Source: Autumnicola lenta (GTDB lineage Bacteria; Bacteroidota; Bacteroidia; Flavobacteriales; Flavobacteriaceae). From it: 64,000 nucleotides of DNA. Under the pieces are notes generated by a model. It was given only the letters and a program-made list of their open reading frames with translations. It did no database searches and was not told where the DNA came from. Below, in pieces: positions 51,027-59,851 of this stretch. The position numbers and the translations under genes are program-made. Each line of letters begins with the position of its first letter. The first letter of the stretch is position 1. Location: positions 1 to 64,000 of the forward strand of contig NZ_JAVRHO010000017.1 of the NCBI RefSeq assembly GCF_031846515.1, in the 5' to 3' direction.

Positions 51027-52076
51027 TTATTTCTGAAGTTGCTCTTTGAAACCTTCAGAAGCATAGACAGCCATTTCATTATTATTTTCAGCATAAATAA
51101 AATACACATCCACACCTTCTATTCTCTCCAGCATCTCTTGTGACTTTTCCAGTCCAAGTGCCATAAAAGCAGTGGCGTAACCATCTGCAAGCGTACAATT
51201 CTCTGCCAGAACAGAGGCACTGAGTAAATTGCTCTGCTGGGCCTTTCCTGTTAAAGGGTTTATAGTATGCACATAAGCTTCACCTGTAACTGTATCTTCC
51301 CTGAACTTCCTGTAATTACCCGAAGTTGCCAGAGCACGGTTTTCCAGTGCCAAAACGGTCTGAAAAGTACGCTCTCCCTTTTCCTGCCTCGGATCATCTA
51401 TTGCAACCCTCCAGGGGTTGTTGCTCTCGATATTACGACCTTTTGCTACCAGTTCACCGCCCAGCTCAATAAGATAGTTATCAATATTATTATTATTAAA
51501 ATAAAGAGCAATAACATCTATAGCATAGCCTTTGGCAATTGCATTGAAATCCAGATAAACTTCAGGATATTCTTTTTCGATCCTGCGGGCTGGTGTCAGC
51601 TTTATTTTATTAAAGCCAACGTACTGCATTAGCGAATCTATTTCGTGGTCCTGAGGGTTCTTTGCATAACCTTCCGGGCCAAATCCATAGGCGTTCACCA
51701 GTAGCCCGACAGTCGGGTCGAAATAGCCTTTACTTTCTCTAAATATCTTTTTTGAAGAATTAAACACTTCCACAAAATTGCTGTCTACAACAATTAAAGT
51801 CTCCCCATCATTAATCCTCGAAATATCAGAATCTTCCTGATATGTACTCATGGAATTATTGATTACCCTAAAAATGGAATGGAGGGAAGACTCTACATCG
51901 AGCTCTTCATCGGAAAAAAAGGAAATATGAAATGTTGTCCCCAGTGCAGCTCCTGAAGCAGTATACATTTCGGGGTGATCTTCAGAACAACTAATAAAGC
52001 CAACAACAAGGAACAGAAAAAGAAAGCTTCTTTTTATAATACTAGACTTCCTGCCAACCCTGATAATTAACGACAT
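51027..52076 (-). CDS. apbE: FAD:protein FMN transferase ApbE (lipoprotein)
   Basis: A 349-residue protein starting at ATG 52076 (MSLIIRV); an earlier ATG at 52106 is possible. It has a lipoprotein signal with lipobox FISC, then the ApbE hallmarks MYTASGAALGTTFHIS, DFNAIAKGYAIDVI, IELGGELVAKG and YVHTINPLTGKAQ. ApbE attaches FMN to threonines of NqrB and NqrC in the periplasm. It overlaps the upstream 118-residue gene, and both lie just after the nqr operon terminator. The neighbouring nqrB and nqrC carry candidate flavinylation sites. Confidence 0.94.
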   Translation of the reverse strand: MSLIIRVGRKSSIIKRSFLFLFLVVGFISCSEDHPEMYTASGAALGTTFHISFFSDEELDVESSLHSIFRVINNSMSTYQEDSDISRINDGETLIVVDSNFVEVFNSSKKIFRESKGYFDPTVGLLVNAYGFGPEGYAKNPQDHEIDSLMQYVGFNKIKLTPARRIEKEYPEVYLDFNAIAKGYAIDVIALYFNNNNIDNYLIELGGELVAKGRNIESNNPWRVAIDDPRQEKGERTFQTVLALENRALATSGNYRKFREDTVTGEAYVHTINPLTGKAQQSNLLSASVLAENCTLADGYATAFMALGLEKSQEMLERIEGVDVYFIYAENNNEMAVYASEGFKEQLQK

Positions 52077-52398
52077 AATCTTCTTCACTGGTAATAGGTT
52101 TTTCATAATCTGCTGAATTTGCCAATCCTACGCCTGCATAGAAGGTGCGCGCATTAAATTTGAGTGCATGTTCTTTGATAGTCTCCATAAAGATCCGATC
52201 AAAGTTTTTCGGATCATCCGGATATTGTATGGCACGGACAATTACAAAATGCAACTTAGTATTCTTAAGCGCTACGAACTGTGGATTTCTCTTAAGCTTA
52301 GAATTCACCCCGAGAAAATCATATCCATTATCCTCAAGATCTTTTCCCACAATATTCATTGCCAGGTTATGTAATTCCTGTTCATTTAATTTCGGCAT
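52042..52398 (-). CDS. Conserved-looking protein of unknown function between nqrF and apbE
   Basis: A 118-residue soluble protein without signal or membrane segments. The sequence (LHFVIVRAIQYPDDPKNFDR, FYAGVGLANSADYE) suggests an alpha/beta fold. It lies between nqrF and apbE and overlaps the start of apbE, so it is probably translated with apbE. A terminator at 52414-52433 separates it from nqrF. It might assist NQR assembly, but this is inferred only from position. Confidence 0.75.
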   Translation of the reverse strand: MPKLNEQELHNLAMNIVGKDLEDNGYDFLGVNSKLKRNPQFVALKNTKLHFVIVRAIQYPDDPKNFDRIFMETIKEHALKFNARTFYAGVGLANSADYEKPITSEEDYVVNYQGWQEV

Positions 52399-52413
52399 AG
52401 CTAAAGATAAAAA

Positions 52414-52433
52414 AATCCCGCCGAAGCGGGATT
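52414..52433 (-). terminator. Terminator of the nqr operon
   Basis: AATCCCGC / GCGGGATT with a 4-nt loop, followed on the minus strand by seven Ts, 6 bp after the nqrF stop. Confidence 0.9.
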
Positions 52434-52438
52434 ATATT

Positions 52439-53725
52439 TTAACCTCCAAAGTCATCAAATCTAATATTCTCTGGTGGCATTCCGAAGTCTTCACCCATTT
52501 TCTGAACAGCTTTGTTCATTAATGGAGGACCACAGAAGTATAGCTCAATTTCTTCCGGTTCTTCGTGGTGTGACAAATAATTATCGATTACCACCTGGTG
52601 AATAAATCCTACAAAGCCATCTCCTTCATCATCAAGACTTTCTTTTACTTTCCAGTTATCTTCTTCAGCTGGTTCAGAAAGCGCCAGGTAGAATTTAAAA
52701 TTAGGAAAATCTCTCTCTAATGCCCTAAAGTGTTCTGTATAAAATAATTCTCTTTTAGACCTACCTCCATACCAGTAAGTTACTTTTCTACCGGTTTTTA
52801 ATGTTCTGAAAAGGTGATAAAGGTGTGATCGCATTGGCGCCATTCCGGCTCCACCACCTACATATAGCATTTCAGATTCACTCTCATTAATAAAGAATTC
52901 ACCATAAGGTCCTGAAATAACAACCTTGTCACCTTTTTTCAAACTGAAAATATATGAAGAAGCAACTCCGGGATTTACATCCATCCAACCTTCTTTTGCA
53001 CGATCGAAAGGTGGAGTAGCAATACGTACGTTCAGCATGATCTCACGCCCTTCAGCAGGGTAAGAAGCCATTGAATAGGCTCTTTCAACTGTCTCCGGGT
53101 TCTTCATGACTAATGGCCATAATTTAAATTTATCCCACTCATCTTTAAACTTATCCGGAGTTTCATGTTCTTCAGGGTGAGCTGTAATATCCATATCTTC
53201 AAATTTCACTTCCGTCTTAGGAATTTCTATTTGAATATAACCACCAGCTTTATAATCCATCACTTCAGGAATTTCAACAACGAATTCCTTAATGAAAGAA
53301 GCAACATTATAATTTCTTACAACTGTAGCATCCCATTTTTTAATTCCGAAAACTTCTTCAGGAATGGTAATCTTCATGTCGTTCTTCACCTTTACCTGGC
53401 AACCAAGCCGCCAACCGTCGGCAATTTCTTTCCTGGTAAAGTGGGGTTCTTCAGTAGGAAGAATCGCCCCGCCCCCTTCTTTGACAATACATTTACACTG
53501 GATACAGGTTCCGCCACCACCACAGGCAGAAGGAAGGAACAGTTTACTTTCTCCCAAAGTAGACAGCAGCGTACCACCTGAGCCTACTTCTATGTCCTTT
53601 TCATTATTTACATTAATACTAACAGGACCGGAAGGCATTAATTTGGCCTTAGCGCCCAATAAAACGGAAACCAGTAAAAGTATTAATACTAAAAATACAA
53701 CTACACTTGCGATTATAACTGTCAT
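52439..53725 (-). CDS. nqrF: Na+-translocating NADH:quinone reductase subunit F
   Basis: A 428-residue NADH-oxidising subunit. One N-terminal membrane helix (IIASVVVFLVLILLLVSVLL) is followed by a [2Fe-2S] domain with LPSACGGGGTCIQCKC and a fourth Cys in RLGCQV. The FAD domain has RAYSMASYP, and the NADH domain has YVGGGAGMAPMRSHL and YFCGPPLMNKAV. Electrons enter the complex here. It is the last gene of the six-gene operon, followed by a terminator. Confidence 0.98.
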   Translation of the reverse strand: MTVIIASVVVFLVLILLLVSVLLGAKAKLMPSGPVSINVNNEKDIEVGSGGTLLSTLGESKLFLPSACGGGGTCIQCKCIVKEGGGAILPTEEPHFTRKEIADGWRLGCQVKVKNDMKITIPEEVFGIKKWDATVVRNYNVASFIKEFVVEIPEVMDYKAGGYIQIEIPKTEVKFEDMDITAHPEEHETPDKFKDEWDKFKLWPLVMKNPETVERAYSMASYPAEGREIMLNVRIATPPFDRAKEGWMDVNPGVASSYIFSLKKGDKVVISGPYGEFFINESESEMLYVGGGAGMAPMRSHLYHLFRTLKTGRKVTYWYGGRSKRELFYTEHFRALERDFPNFKFYLALSEPAEEDNWKVKESLDDEGDGFVGFIHQVVIDNYLSHHEEPEEIELYFCGPPLMNKAVQKMGEDFGMPPENIRFDDFGG

Positions 53726-53741
53726 TGTCCTTGTTTTGCGA

Positions 53742-54356
53742 TTATAATTTAATTCCCATAAAGCTCATAAAGCCTATAGCCATTAATCCCGTAATAATAA
53801 ATGTAATCCCGAGGCCTTTAAGCGGTGCAGGTACGTTTGAATAGGCAATTTTCTCACGAATAGCAGCGATAGCAAGGATTGCCAAAAACCAACCAATTCC
53901 ACTTCCGAAGCCATACGTTATTGCCTCTGTTACGTAGCTAAATTCTTTTTGCTGCATAAATAGAGCTCCTCCCAAAATTGCACAGTTTACAGCAATTAGC
54001 GGAAGGAAAATACCTAAGGCACCATATAATGCCGGAGCGAATTTCTCAACTATCATCTCCACAAGCTGAACCATAGATGCGATTACCGCGATAAACATAA
54101 TAAAACTAAGGAAACTTAGGTCTACACTTATAAAATCATCTCCAAGCCATTTTAAAGCTCCAGCCTGAAGCAGGTAATTATCAAGTAAGTAGTTAATAGG
54201 TACTGTAATAGTTAAAACAAAAATTACCGCTGCACCTAATCCCACAGCTGTTTTTACCGTTTTCGATACTGCCAGGTAGGAACACATCCCAAGGAAGTAG
54301 GCGAAAATCATATTTTCTATGAAAATACTTCGTACAAATAAATTTACATATTCCAT
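53742..54356 (-). CDS. nqrE: Na+-translocating NADH:quinone reductase subunit E
   Basis: A 204-residue integral membrane protein with six helices. Family features are VNLFVRSIFIENMIFAYFLG with SYLAVSKTVKTA, and the mirrored VNCAILGGALFM. NqrE and NqrD form an inverted-topology pair binding an intramembrane iron centre via conserved cysteines, which are seen in MCSYLAVS and VNCAIL. It lies 16 bp upstream of nqrF. Confidence 0.97.
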   Translation of the reverse strand: MEYVNLFVRSIFIENMIFAYFLGMCSYLAVSKTVKTAVGLGAAVIFVLTITVPINYLLDNYLLQAGALKWLGDDFISVDLSFLSFIMFIAVIASMVQLVEMIVEKFAPALYGALGIFLPLIAVNCAILGGALFMQQKEFSYVTEAITYGFGSGIGWFLAILAIAAIREKIAYSNVPAPLKGLGITFIITGLMAIGFMSFMGIKL

Positions 54357-54388
54357 AATATCTTTCTTTAAGCTCTAGCGCTCTGATT

Positions 54389-55132
54389 TTACTCTTCAAT
54401 AAGTTTACGGTTACGTGCTCTCTGAACCCAGATTATAAGCCCCACAACAATTAAAGCCATGGGTGAAAGCAACATCAATCCATTATTCTCATAACCCATT
54501 GCATAAAGCCCTGTGGAATCTGCCGCACTTGTCCCCTGATGTCCCAGTATTTCGTATCCAAAGAGTTTCCCAGAACCAAGCAACTCCCTGAAGAAAGCAA
54601 CAATAATAAGAATTAATCCATATCCAGCAGCGTTACCAATACCATCAAGAAAAGATTTATAAACTCCGTTTCCAAGTGCAAACGCCTCGAGACGTCCCAT
54701 TACAATACAGTTTGTAATAATTAAACCGATAAATACGGATAATTGTTTACTAACATCATAGGCATATGCACGTAAGACCTGGTCTACAAGCGCCACAAGA
54801 GATGCCACAACTACCAGCTGAACAATAATCCTGATCCGGCTGGGAATCATATTACGCAGCATCGATATTATGATGTTACTAAATGCCATTACTGCCATTA
54901 CTGCAATAGCCATAACCACCGCCGGCTCCAATTGCACCGTAATCGCCAATGCTGAACATATACCAAGTACCTGTACGGTAATTGGGTTATCATCATCCAG
55001 AGGATCGGTTAATAATTTTCTGTTGTTTTTAGACAAGAAACTTTCTTTCTCCTCAGAATCTGACAGGAATAAGATCATTTCTTGTTTTTTCGCTTCCTTC
55101 TCTTCGGAAGTAAGGTTATTGTCTTTAGCCAT
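54389..55132 (-). CDS. nqrD: Na+-translocating NADH:quinone reductase subunit D
   Basis: A 247-residue membrane protein with an N-terminal cytoplasmic extension of ~35 residues (LTSEEKEAKKQEMILFLSDS), longer than in Vibrio, then six helices. Conserved cysteine segments are QVLGICSALAITVQLEP and IITNCIVMGRLEAFA, which pair with those of NqrE around the shared iron. It lies 2 bp from nqrC and 32 bp from nqrE. Confidence 0.97.
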   Translation of the reverse strand: MAKDNNLTSEEKEAKKQEMILFLSDSEEKESFLSKNNRKLLTDPLDDDNPITVQVLGICSALAITVQLEPAVVMAIAVMAVMAFSNIIISMLRNMIPSRIRIIVQLVVVASLVALVDQVLRAYAYDVSKQLSVFIGLIITNCIVMGRLEAFALGNGVYKSFLDGIGNAAGYGLILIIVAFFRELLGSGKLFGYEILGHQGTSAADSTGLYAMGYENNGLMLLSPMALIVVGLIIWVQRARNRKLIEE

Positions 55133-55134
55133 AA

Positions 55135-55863
55135 TTACTCTGTAATATTAATGTCTCTCTGCTCTTCGAAAAATGGTAAATAGTGCTCTAACCTTTCGGA
55201 AATCATATCAGAAACCCCATCTCCTGTAATTGTCGCACCTGAGATAGCATCTACCTCATGATCTGTAGAAGCACCTCCTTTTACTACCGAAACTCCTTCT
55301 AGCATTCCCGCTTCATTATAGATTTTCTTACCTGCGAAGCTTTCCCTAAACCAGGCTTTGGTAATTTGAGCTCCTAATCCCGGAGTTTCACCAAGATGAT
55401 CAAAAGTTGCACCTTTTATAGTATTTATATCATCCTGTAATGAGATGTACCCAAAAATTGCATTCCACAATCCATTCCCTCTTAAAGGAATGATGTAATA
55501 CTTCTCTCCTTCATAATTTGCAATATAAAGAGGAAAAATCTGCTCTGATCCGTCTTTTTTAATCTCTTTAGCAAGATCCACGGCAAAAGCATCTACCCCT
55601 TCATCTATGGAACCGTCTGGCTGTAGCGCGACGGTTTCTGTAATATACTGGTTATACAATTCCTCGGCTCCGGCGCGGTCTGTTTCAACACCAATGGTGT
55701 TAAGGATACTTTGCATTTTTTCCTGGCGCACATTTTCGTATTGCGTAGGCTGTAACGAGGTGGCAGTAAAGGCCAGAACCGATGCCACAACCAATACCAT
55801 TATTATAGCAAAAAGAAAGGTATAGCCGTTACTATTCGTTTTATTTACTGATTTTTCTTCCAT
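55135..55863 (-). CDS. nqrC: Na+-translocating NADH:quinone reductase subunit C
   Basis: A 242-residue protein with one N-terminal helix (YTFLFAIIMVLVVASVLAF) and a periplasmic FMN-binding domain. The flavinylation motif DAISGATITGDGVS near residue 220 holds the Thr to which ApbE would attach FMN; apbE lies three kilobases downstream. GETPGLGAQITKAWFRESF is also characteristic. It lies 2 bp from both nqrB and nqrD. Confidence 0.97.
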   Translation of the reverse strand: MEEKSVNKTNSNGYTFLFAIIMVLVVASVLAFTATSLQPTQYENVRQEKMQSILNTIGVETDRAGAEELYNQYITETVALQPDGSIDEGVDAFAVDLAKEIKKDGSEQIFPLYIANYEGEKYYIIPLRGNGLWNAIFGYISLQDDINTIKGATFDHLGETPGLGAQITKAWFRESFAGKKIYNEAGMLEGVSVVKGGASTDHEVDAISGATITGDGVSDMISERLEHYLPFFEEQRDINITE

Positions 55864-55865
55864 AA

Positions 55866-57062
55866 CTAAACTGCTGTTTCAACTTGAGCGTTAGTAGTAT
55901 TTATTCTTTTCTTTCGTCGCTTCACATTAGATTGAATTACATAGTGGTCTATTGTAGGAGCAAAAACGTTCATCAATAAAATCCCCAACATCACCCCTTC
56001 AGGATAAGCAGGGTTGAACACCCGTATCATGATGGAGAGAAAACCAATCAGGAATCCGTAAATCCACATCCCTTTCAGAGTTTGCGCACCAGAAACCGGA
56101 TCTGTTGCCATAAAAACAATTCCGAAGGCAAGTCCACCCACAATAAGATGTTGATACCATGGAAAGTTAGTCAGTTCATTTCCTTCCAGTCCCATAGCAG
56201 GCAAGGCATTAAATATTAGTCCCATTATTGCAGCTCCTATAAAAGCACTGAGGATAATCCTCCAGCTTCCCACTTTCGTCAAAACAAGAAGCAAAGCTCC
56301 GGCCAGGATACAGAGCGTAGAAGTCTCTGCAATAGAACCCGGGATCACACCGGTAAACATACTCATTGCATTATAAGCAACCTCTTCACCTGCCGCAAGT
56401 GTTCCAAGAATAGTTTCTCCTGAAATAGCATCTATTGTATAAGCATCACTAACCCAAACTTCGTTACCAGACATATATGTGGGATAAGCAAAGAATGCAA
56501 ATGCTCTCGCTGTAAGTGCGGGATTAAGAATATTCATCCCTGTCCCACCAAATGCTTCTTTCCCGATCAATACTGCAAAAATAACAGACAATGCAACCAT
56601 CCAAAGCGGAATATCCACAGGCATGATCATTGGTATTAAAAGTCCCGTAACCAGGTAACCCTCGTTAACTTCGTGGCCTCTAAAAACTGCAAAAGCAAAT
56701 TCAATTCCCAGTCCTACACCGTAAGATACAGCCACCATAGGTAGAACTTTTAAAGCACCATGGCCCAAAGCTTCCAAGAAGGTGAAGTCCGCGATCACAC
56801 CTGCCTCTACCAATTGATAATAATGCTGGTAACCAGTATTCCACATTCCAAAAATTAATGCAGGAACAAGAGCCAGCACAACCGTAATCATTACTCTTTT
56901 TAAATCTACAGCATCCCTAATATGAGCTCCTTTTTGAGTAGTATGATTAGGTGTAAAAAGAAAAGTGTCCAGCGCATTAATTGCAGGAGCAAACTTCTCG
57001 TATTTACGACCTTTTGCAAATGGTTCTTTAATTTTATCTAATCTCTGTCTAATCCATTCCAT
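55866..57062 (-). CDS. nqrB: Na+-translocating NADH:quinone reductase subunit B
   Basis: A 398-residue membrane subunit with about ten helices, implicated in Na+ and quinone handling. The covalent FMN site appears as TIDAISGETILG, matching D-x-x-S-G-x-T; the middle residue is Glu where Ala is usual. Other conserved parts are GTGMNILNPALTARAFAFFA and VFMATDPVSGAQT. It begins 14 bp after nqrA. Confidence 0.97.
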   Translation of the reverse strand: MEWIRQRLDKIKEPFAKGRKYEKFAPAINALDTFLFTPNHTTQKGAHIRDAVDLKRVMITVVLALVPALIFGMWNTGYQHYYQLVEAGVIADFTFLEALGHGALKVLPMVAVSYGVGLGIEFAFAVFRGHEVNEGYLVTGLLIPMIMPVDIPLWMVALSVIFAVLIGKEAFGGTGMNILNPALTARAFAFFAYPTYMSGNEVWVSDAYTIDAISGETILGTLAAGEEVAYNAMSMFTGVIPGSIAETSTLCILAGALLLVLTKVGSWRIILSAFIGAAIMGLIFNALPAMGLEGNELTNFPWYQHLIVGGLAFGIVFMATDPVSGAQTLKGMWIYGFLIGFLSIMIRVFNPAYPEGVMLGILLMNVFAPTIDHYVIQSNVKRRKKRINTTNAQVETAV

Positions 57063-57076
57063 AGTTGAAATTCTTT

Positions 57077-58417
57077 TTATCCTACTTCCGTAATCATTAA
57101 ATCTAACCCTAAACGAATAACTTCCTGAATCTCAATTTTGGAAGTATTTACATATTCCACAAGAGCGAAATCTTCAGGAGCAACTTCATATATACCCAGG
57201 CTTTCCATTTTTTCAATATCACCTGCCAAGCAGGCTTTTATTAACTGCATAGGATAAATATCCATAGGAAGAACTTTTTCCATTTCACCGGTAACTACAA
57301 GAGCACGTTCTTCTCCGTTTAAATTGGTGGTAGGCTTAAATTTCTTACTACTTAACCACGAAAGGGATGTACGGGAATTGGAATGGATATTATTATAAGT
57401 AAAGGGAAGCCATCCAAACATCCTGTAATTGTTACCTTCAGGAATCAAGGTAACTTCGTTATCATAAAAACCAATATATTGATGATTTGACAGCTTTTGA
57501 CCTGTGAGTACGTCTCCGGAAATAATCCTGACACTATCAGCAACCTCCCCTATAAGGTCGGTAACATTAGCCCCGATTTTGGTTTTGAAGTACTTCCTGT
57601 TTTCAGCTTCACTCCCGGCAACAGCTATAGTACGGTCTGCAATATATCTCCCTGTAAGAAAAACGTTTCCTATTATAGCAACATCCTCCGGAGAAACCGT
57701 CCATACCCTTTCACCTATGTTTATAGGGTCTATTTTATGGATTTGAACACCCACATTACCGGCGGGATGAGGACCTTTCACATGATGCAATTCAACACCT
57801 TTTATATCTTTAAGATAAGCAGCAGAGCTCTCATCTACCGAAAGATGAACAATACCATCTGTTAATTTTGCAAGCGCATTAACCCCCTCCTGAAAAGCAG
57901 CCACCTTATCTTTAATTATAAAGCCTTTGTCGGCAGCTAAAGGAGCAGTAGAAACTGCTGAAATAAACACAGCTTTTGGTGTATCCTTAGGATCAGCGAT
58001 TATATCGTAAGGCCTTTGATTAATAAAGGCGCCGCAACCGCTTCCGAGAACTCTCTCTCTTACATCGTCTGCACTAGCTGAAGAAGCATCCATCTTACCG
58101 AACTCCCTATAAGAATCCTGCGAATCTGCTTCTACAATGATCTCCATAATCTTCCGTTTAGCACCACGTTTAATTTCTTTAATGGTACCACTAACCGGGC
58201 TGGTAAAACGAACTTCGCCGGTATACTTCGAGAAGAAAATTTCGTCACCAGCTAGAAGTTTAGCCCCTTCTTTTACAACCGTTTTTGGTACAACTGTGTG
58301 AAAATCTGGTGGCTTAATAGCGTAGGTCTTCGACCTTGGAGCCTCTAAAAGTTCCTTTTCCGCCTCTCCTACTAATTTAAGAGATAAACCTCTTTTGATT
58401 CGAATGTCTTTTGACAT
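57077..58417 (-). CDS. nqrA: Na+-translocating NADH:quinone reductase subunit A
   Basis: A 446-residue peripheral subunit that binds ubiquinone or menaquinone near NqrB. The N-terminal barrel-sandwich domain (DEIFFSKYTGEVRFTSPVSG with KEIKRGAKR) is followed by a Rossmann-like core (GPHPAGNVGVQIHKIDP). It is the first gene of the nqrABCDEF operon; a candidate promoter lies 41 bp upstream. Confidence 0.97.
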   Translation of the reverse strand: MSKDIRIKRGLSLKLVGEAEKELLEAPRSKTYAIKPPDFHTVVPKTVVKEGAKLLAGDEIFFSKYTGEVRFTSPVSGTIKEIKRGAKRKIMEIIVEADSQDSYREFGKMDASSASADDVRERVLGSGCGAFINQRPYDIIADPKDTPKAVFISAVSTAPLAADKGFIIKDKVAAFQEGVNALAKLTDGIVHLSVDESSAAYLKDIKGVELHHVKGPHPAGNVGVQIHKIDPINIGERVWTVSPEDVAIIGNVFLTGRYIADRTIAVAGSEAENRKYFKTKIGANVTDLIGEVADSVRIISGDVLTGQKLSNHQYIGFYDNEVTLIPEGNNYRMFGWLPFTYNNIHSNSRTSLSWLSSKKFKPTTNLNGEERALVVTGEMEKVLPMDIYPMQLIKACLAGDIEKMESLGIYEVAPEDFALVEYVNTSKIEIQEVIRLGLDLMITEVG

Positions 58418-58457
58418 AGGATGGGGTGTATGTTAAAAATTTGGTTTTTAAGTGGTG

Positions 58458-58465
58458 CAAATTTA
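58458..58465 (-). promoter_or_regulatory. Candidate -7 box of the nqr operon
   Basis: On the minus strand TAAATTTG matches TAnnTTTG, 40 bp before the nqrA start codon. Confidence 0.5.
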
Positions 58466-58583
58466 GGAATTTTAAACCTCATTTTTCCCAACAATTAAAA
58501 GAATTTTACCCTGCGTAACTGTTAAAAAAGATGCCGAAAAACTTCCTGATCATCAGTTGCAAATTTGTCTTTATATTTAAACC

Positions 58584-59837
58584 ATGAAAATTTTTCTTAT
58601 TCTGTACCTTTTTTTTGGCCTTAACTGCTATCTGTATTCCCAGGAAGTACTGGAAATCCTCCCGCCAAACTACATCCGCAGTATCCGCTTAAGCGGCAGC
58701 AATGGCATCCAGAGTGGCAATCCTATTTTGCAGTTAGGAGAAGAACTCCACCTCAGTTTTGACGATATAATTGGGGATGAGGCAGATTATTATTACACTA
58801 TAGAACATTATAATTACGACTGGAGCCTATCCCAACTCACCAAATCTGAGTATCTGGAAGGCTTTGACGATATTAGGATTTTTAATTATCAAAATTCACT
58901 GAACACACTTCAGCCTTTCTCTCATTACGAATTACAAATCCCTAACAGTGACACCGGAAATTTTAAGGTTACCGGAAACTACATGATCAAAATTTTTAGC
59001 GCTGAAAGGGAACTGGTTTTCTCCAGGAAGTTTATAGTGTACCAGCCTATCGCGCAAGTGGGAGTCGCCATTAAAAGGTCCAGAAACATAAACTTTATTG
59101 ATCAAAAACAGGTGGTTAACTTTAGCATCAATTCTCCCGATCTGCTGCTCAAGAATCCGGAGCAGAATGTAAAAGTGCTTATTCTCCAAAATCACAATCT
59201 AAAAACAGCCATTAAAAATGTACCTCCCCAATACACCATAGGAAACGAACTGGTATACAAATATGATGAGGAGACTTCCTTTTGGGGCGGTAATGAATAT
59301 ATTCAATTTGACAATAAAGAATTAAGGGCAACCACAGCCGACATAAATTTTGTTGAAGTTAACGAACTATATCACCATTATTTATTTCCGGATTTTACAA
59401 GGGCTGGTGAACCCTACACCTTTAATCCAGATATTAATGGAGGTTTTGTGATTAGAAATCTCAGGGGAAACAATTCAGATATTGAAGCGGAATACGTTTG
59501 GGTCCACTTTCAGCTAAAAAATTATGACGCACTGGACGATGGTGAAATACATCTCTACGGAAAATTTAATAATTTCGTGTTAGATGAGACTACAAGGCTT
59601 AGCTTTAATGAAGAAACAGGTTTGTATGAAGGAGTGCGTTTGTTTAAGCAGGGTTTTTACAATTATAAGTATGTTCTACTTGAACCCAATGGTGTTTTAA
59701 ATGAAGGTTTTATTAGCGGAAATTTTGATGAAACAGAAAATGAATATCAGGTTATTGTTTATTACCGGATGCCCGGGGCACGATACGACAGGGTTATAGG
59801 TTTGGGCACTGCAAATTCAGTAAATATCAGCAACTAA
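58584..59837 (+). CDS. Type IX secretion system plug protein (DUF5103)
   Basis: A 417-residue secreted protein with a signal peptide (FLILYLFFGLNCYLYSQ). Family features are YNYDWSLSQLTKSEYLEGFD, YELQIPNSDTGNFKVTGNY and FTRAGEPYTFNPDINGGFV. In T9SS the plug protein closes the periplasmic side of the SprA translocon. It is divergent from the nqr operon and followed by a DUF3667 gene 14 bp downstream. Together with the cluster at the start of the window it supports an active T9SS. Confidence 0.9.
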   Translation: MKIFLILYLFFGLNCYLYSQEVLEILPPNYIRSIRLSGSNGIQSGNPILQLGEELHLSFDDIIGDEADYYYTIEHYNYDWSLSQLTKSEYLEGFDDIRIFNYQNSLNTLQPFSHYELQIPNSDTGNFKVTGNYMIKIFSAERELVFSRKFIVYQPIAQVGVAIKRSRNINFIDQKQVVNFSINSPDLLLKNPEQNVKVLILQNHNLKTAIKNVPPQYTIGNELVYKYDEETSFWGGNEYIQFDNKELRATTADINFVEVNELYHHYLFPDFTRAGEPYTFNPDINGGFVIRNLRGNNSDIEAEYVWVHFQLKNYDALDDGEIHLYGKFNNFVLDETTRLSFNEETGLYEGVRLFKQGFYNYKYVLLEPNGVLNEGFISGNFDETENEYQVIVYYRMPGARYDRVIGLGTANSVNISN

Positions 59838-59851
59838 TTTTTTAGCAATCC

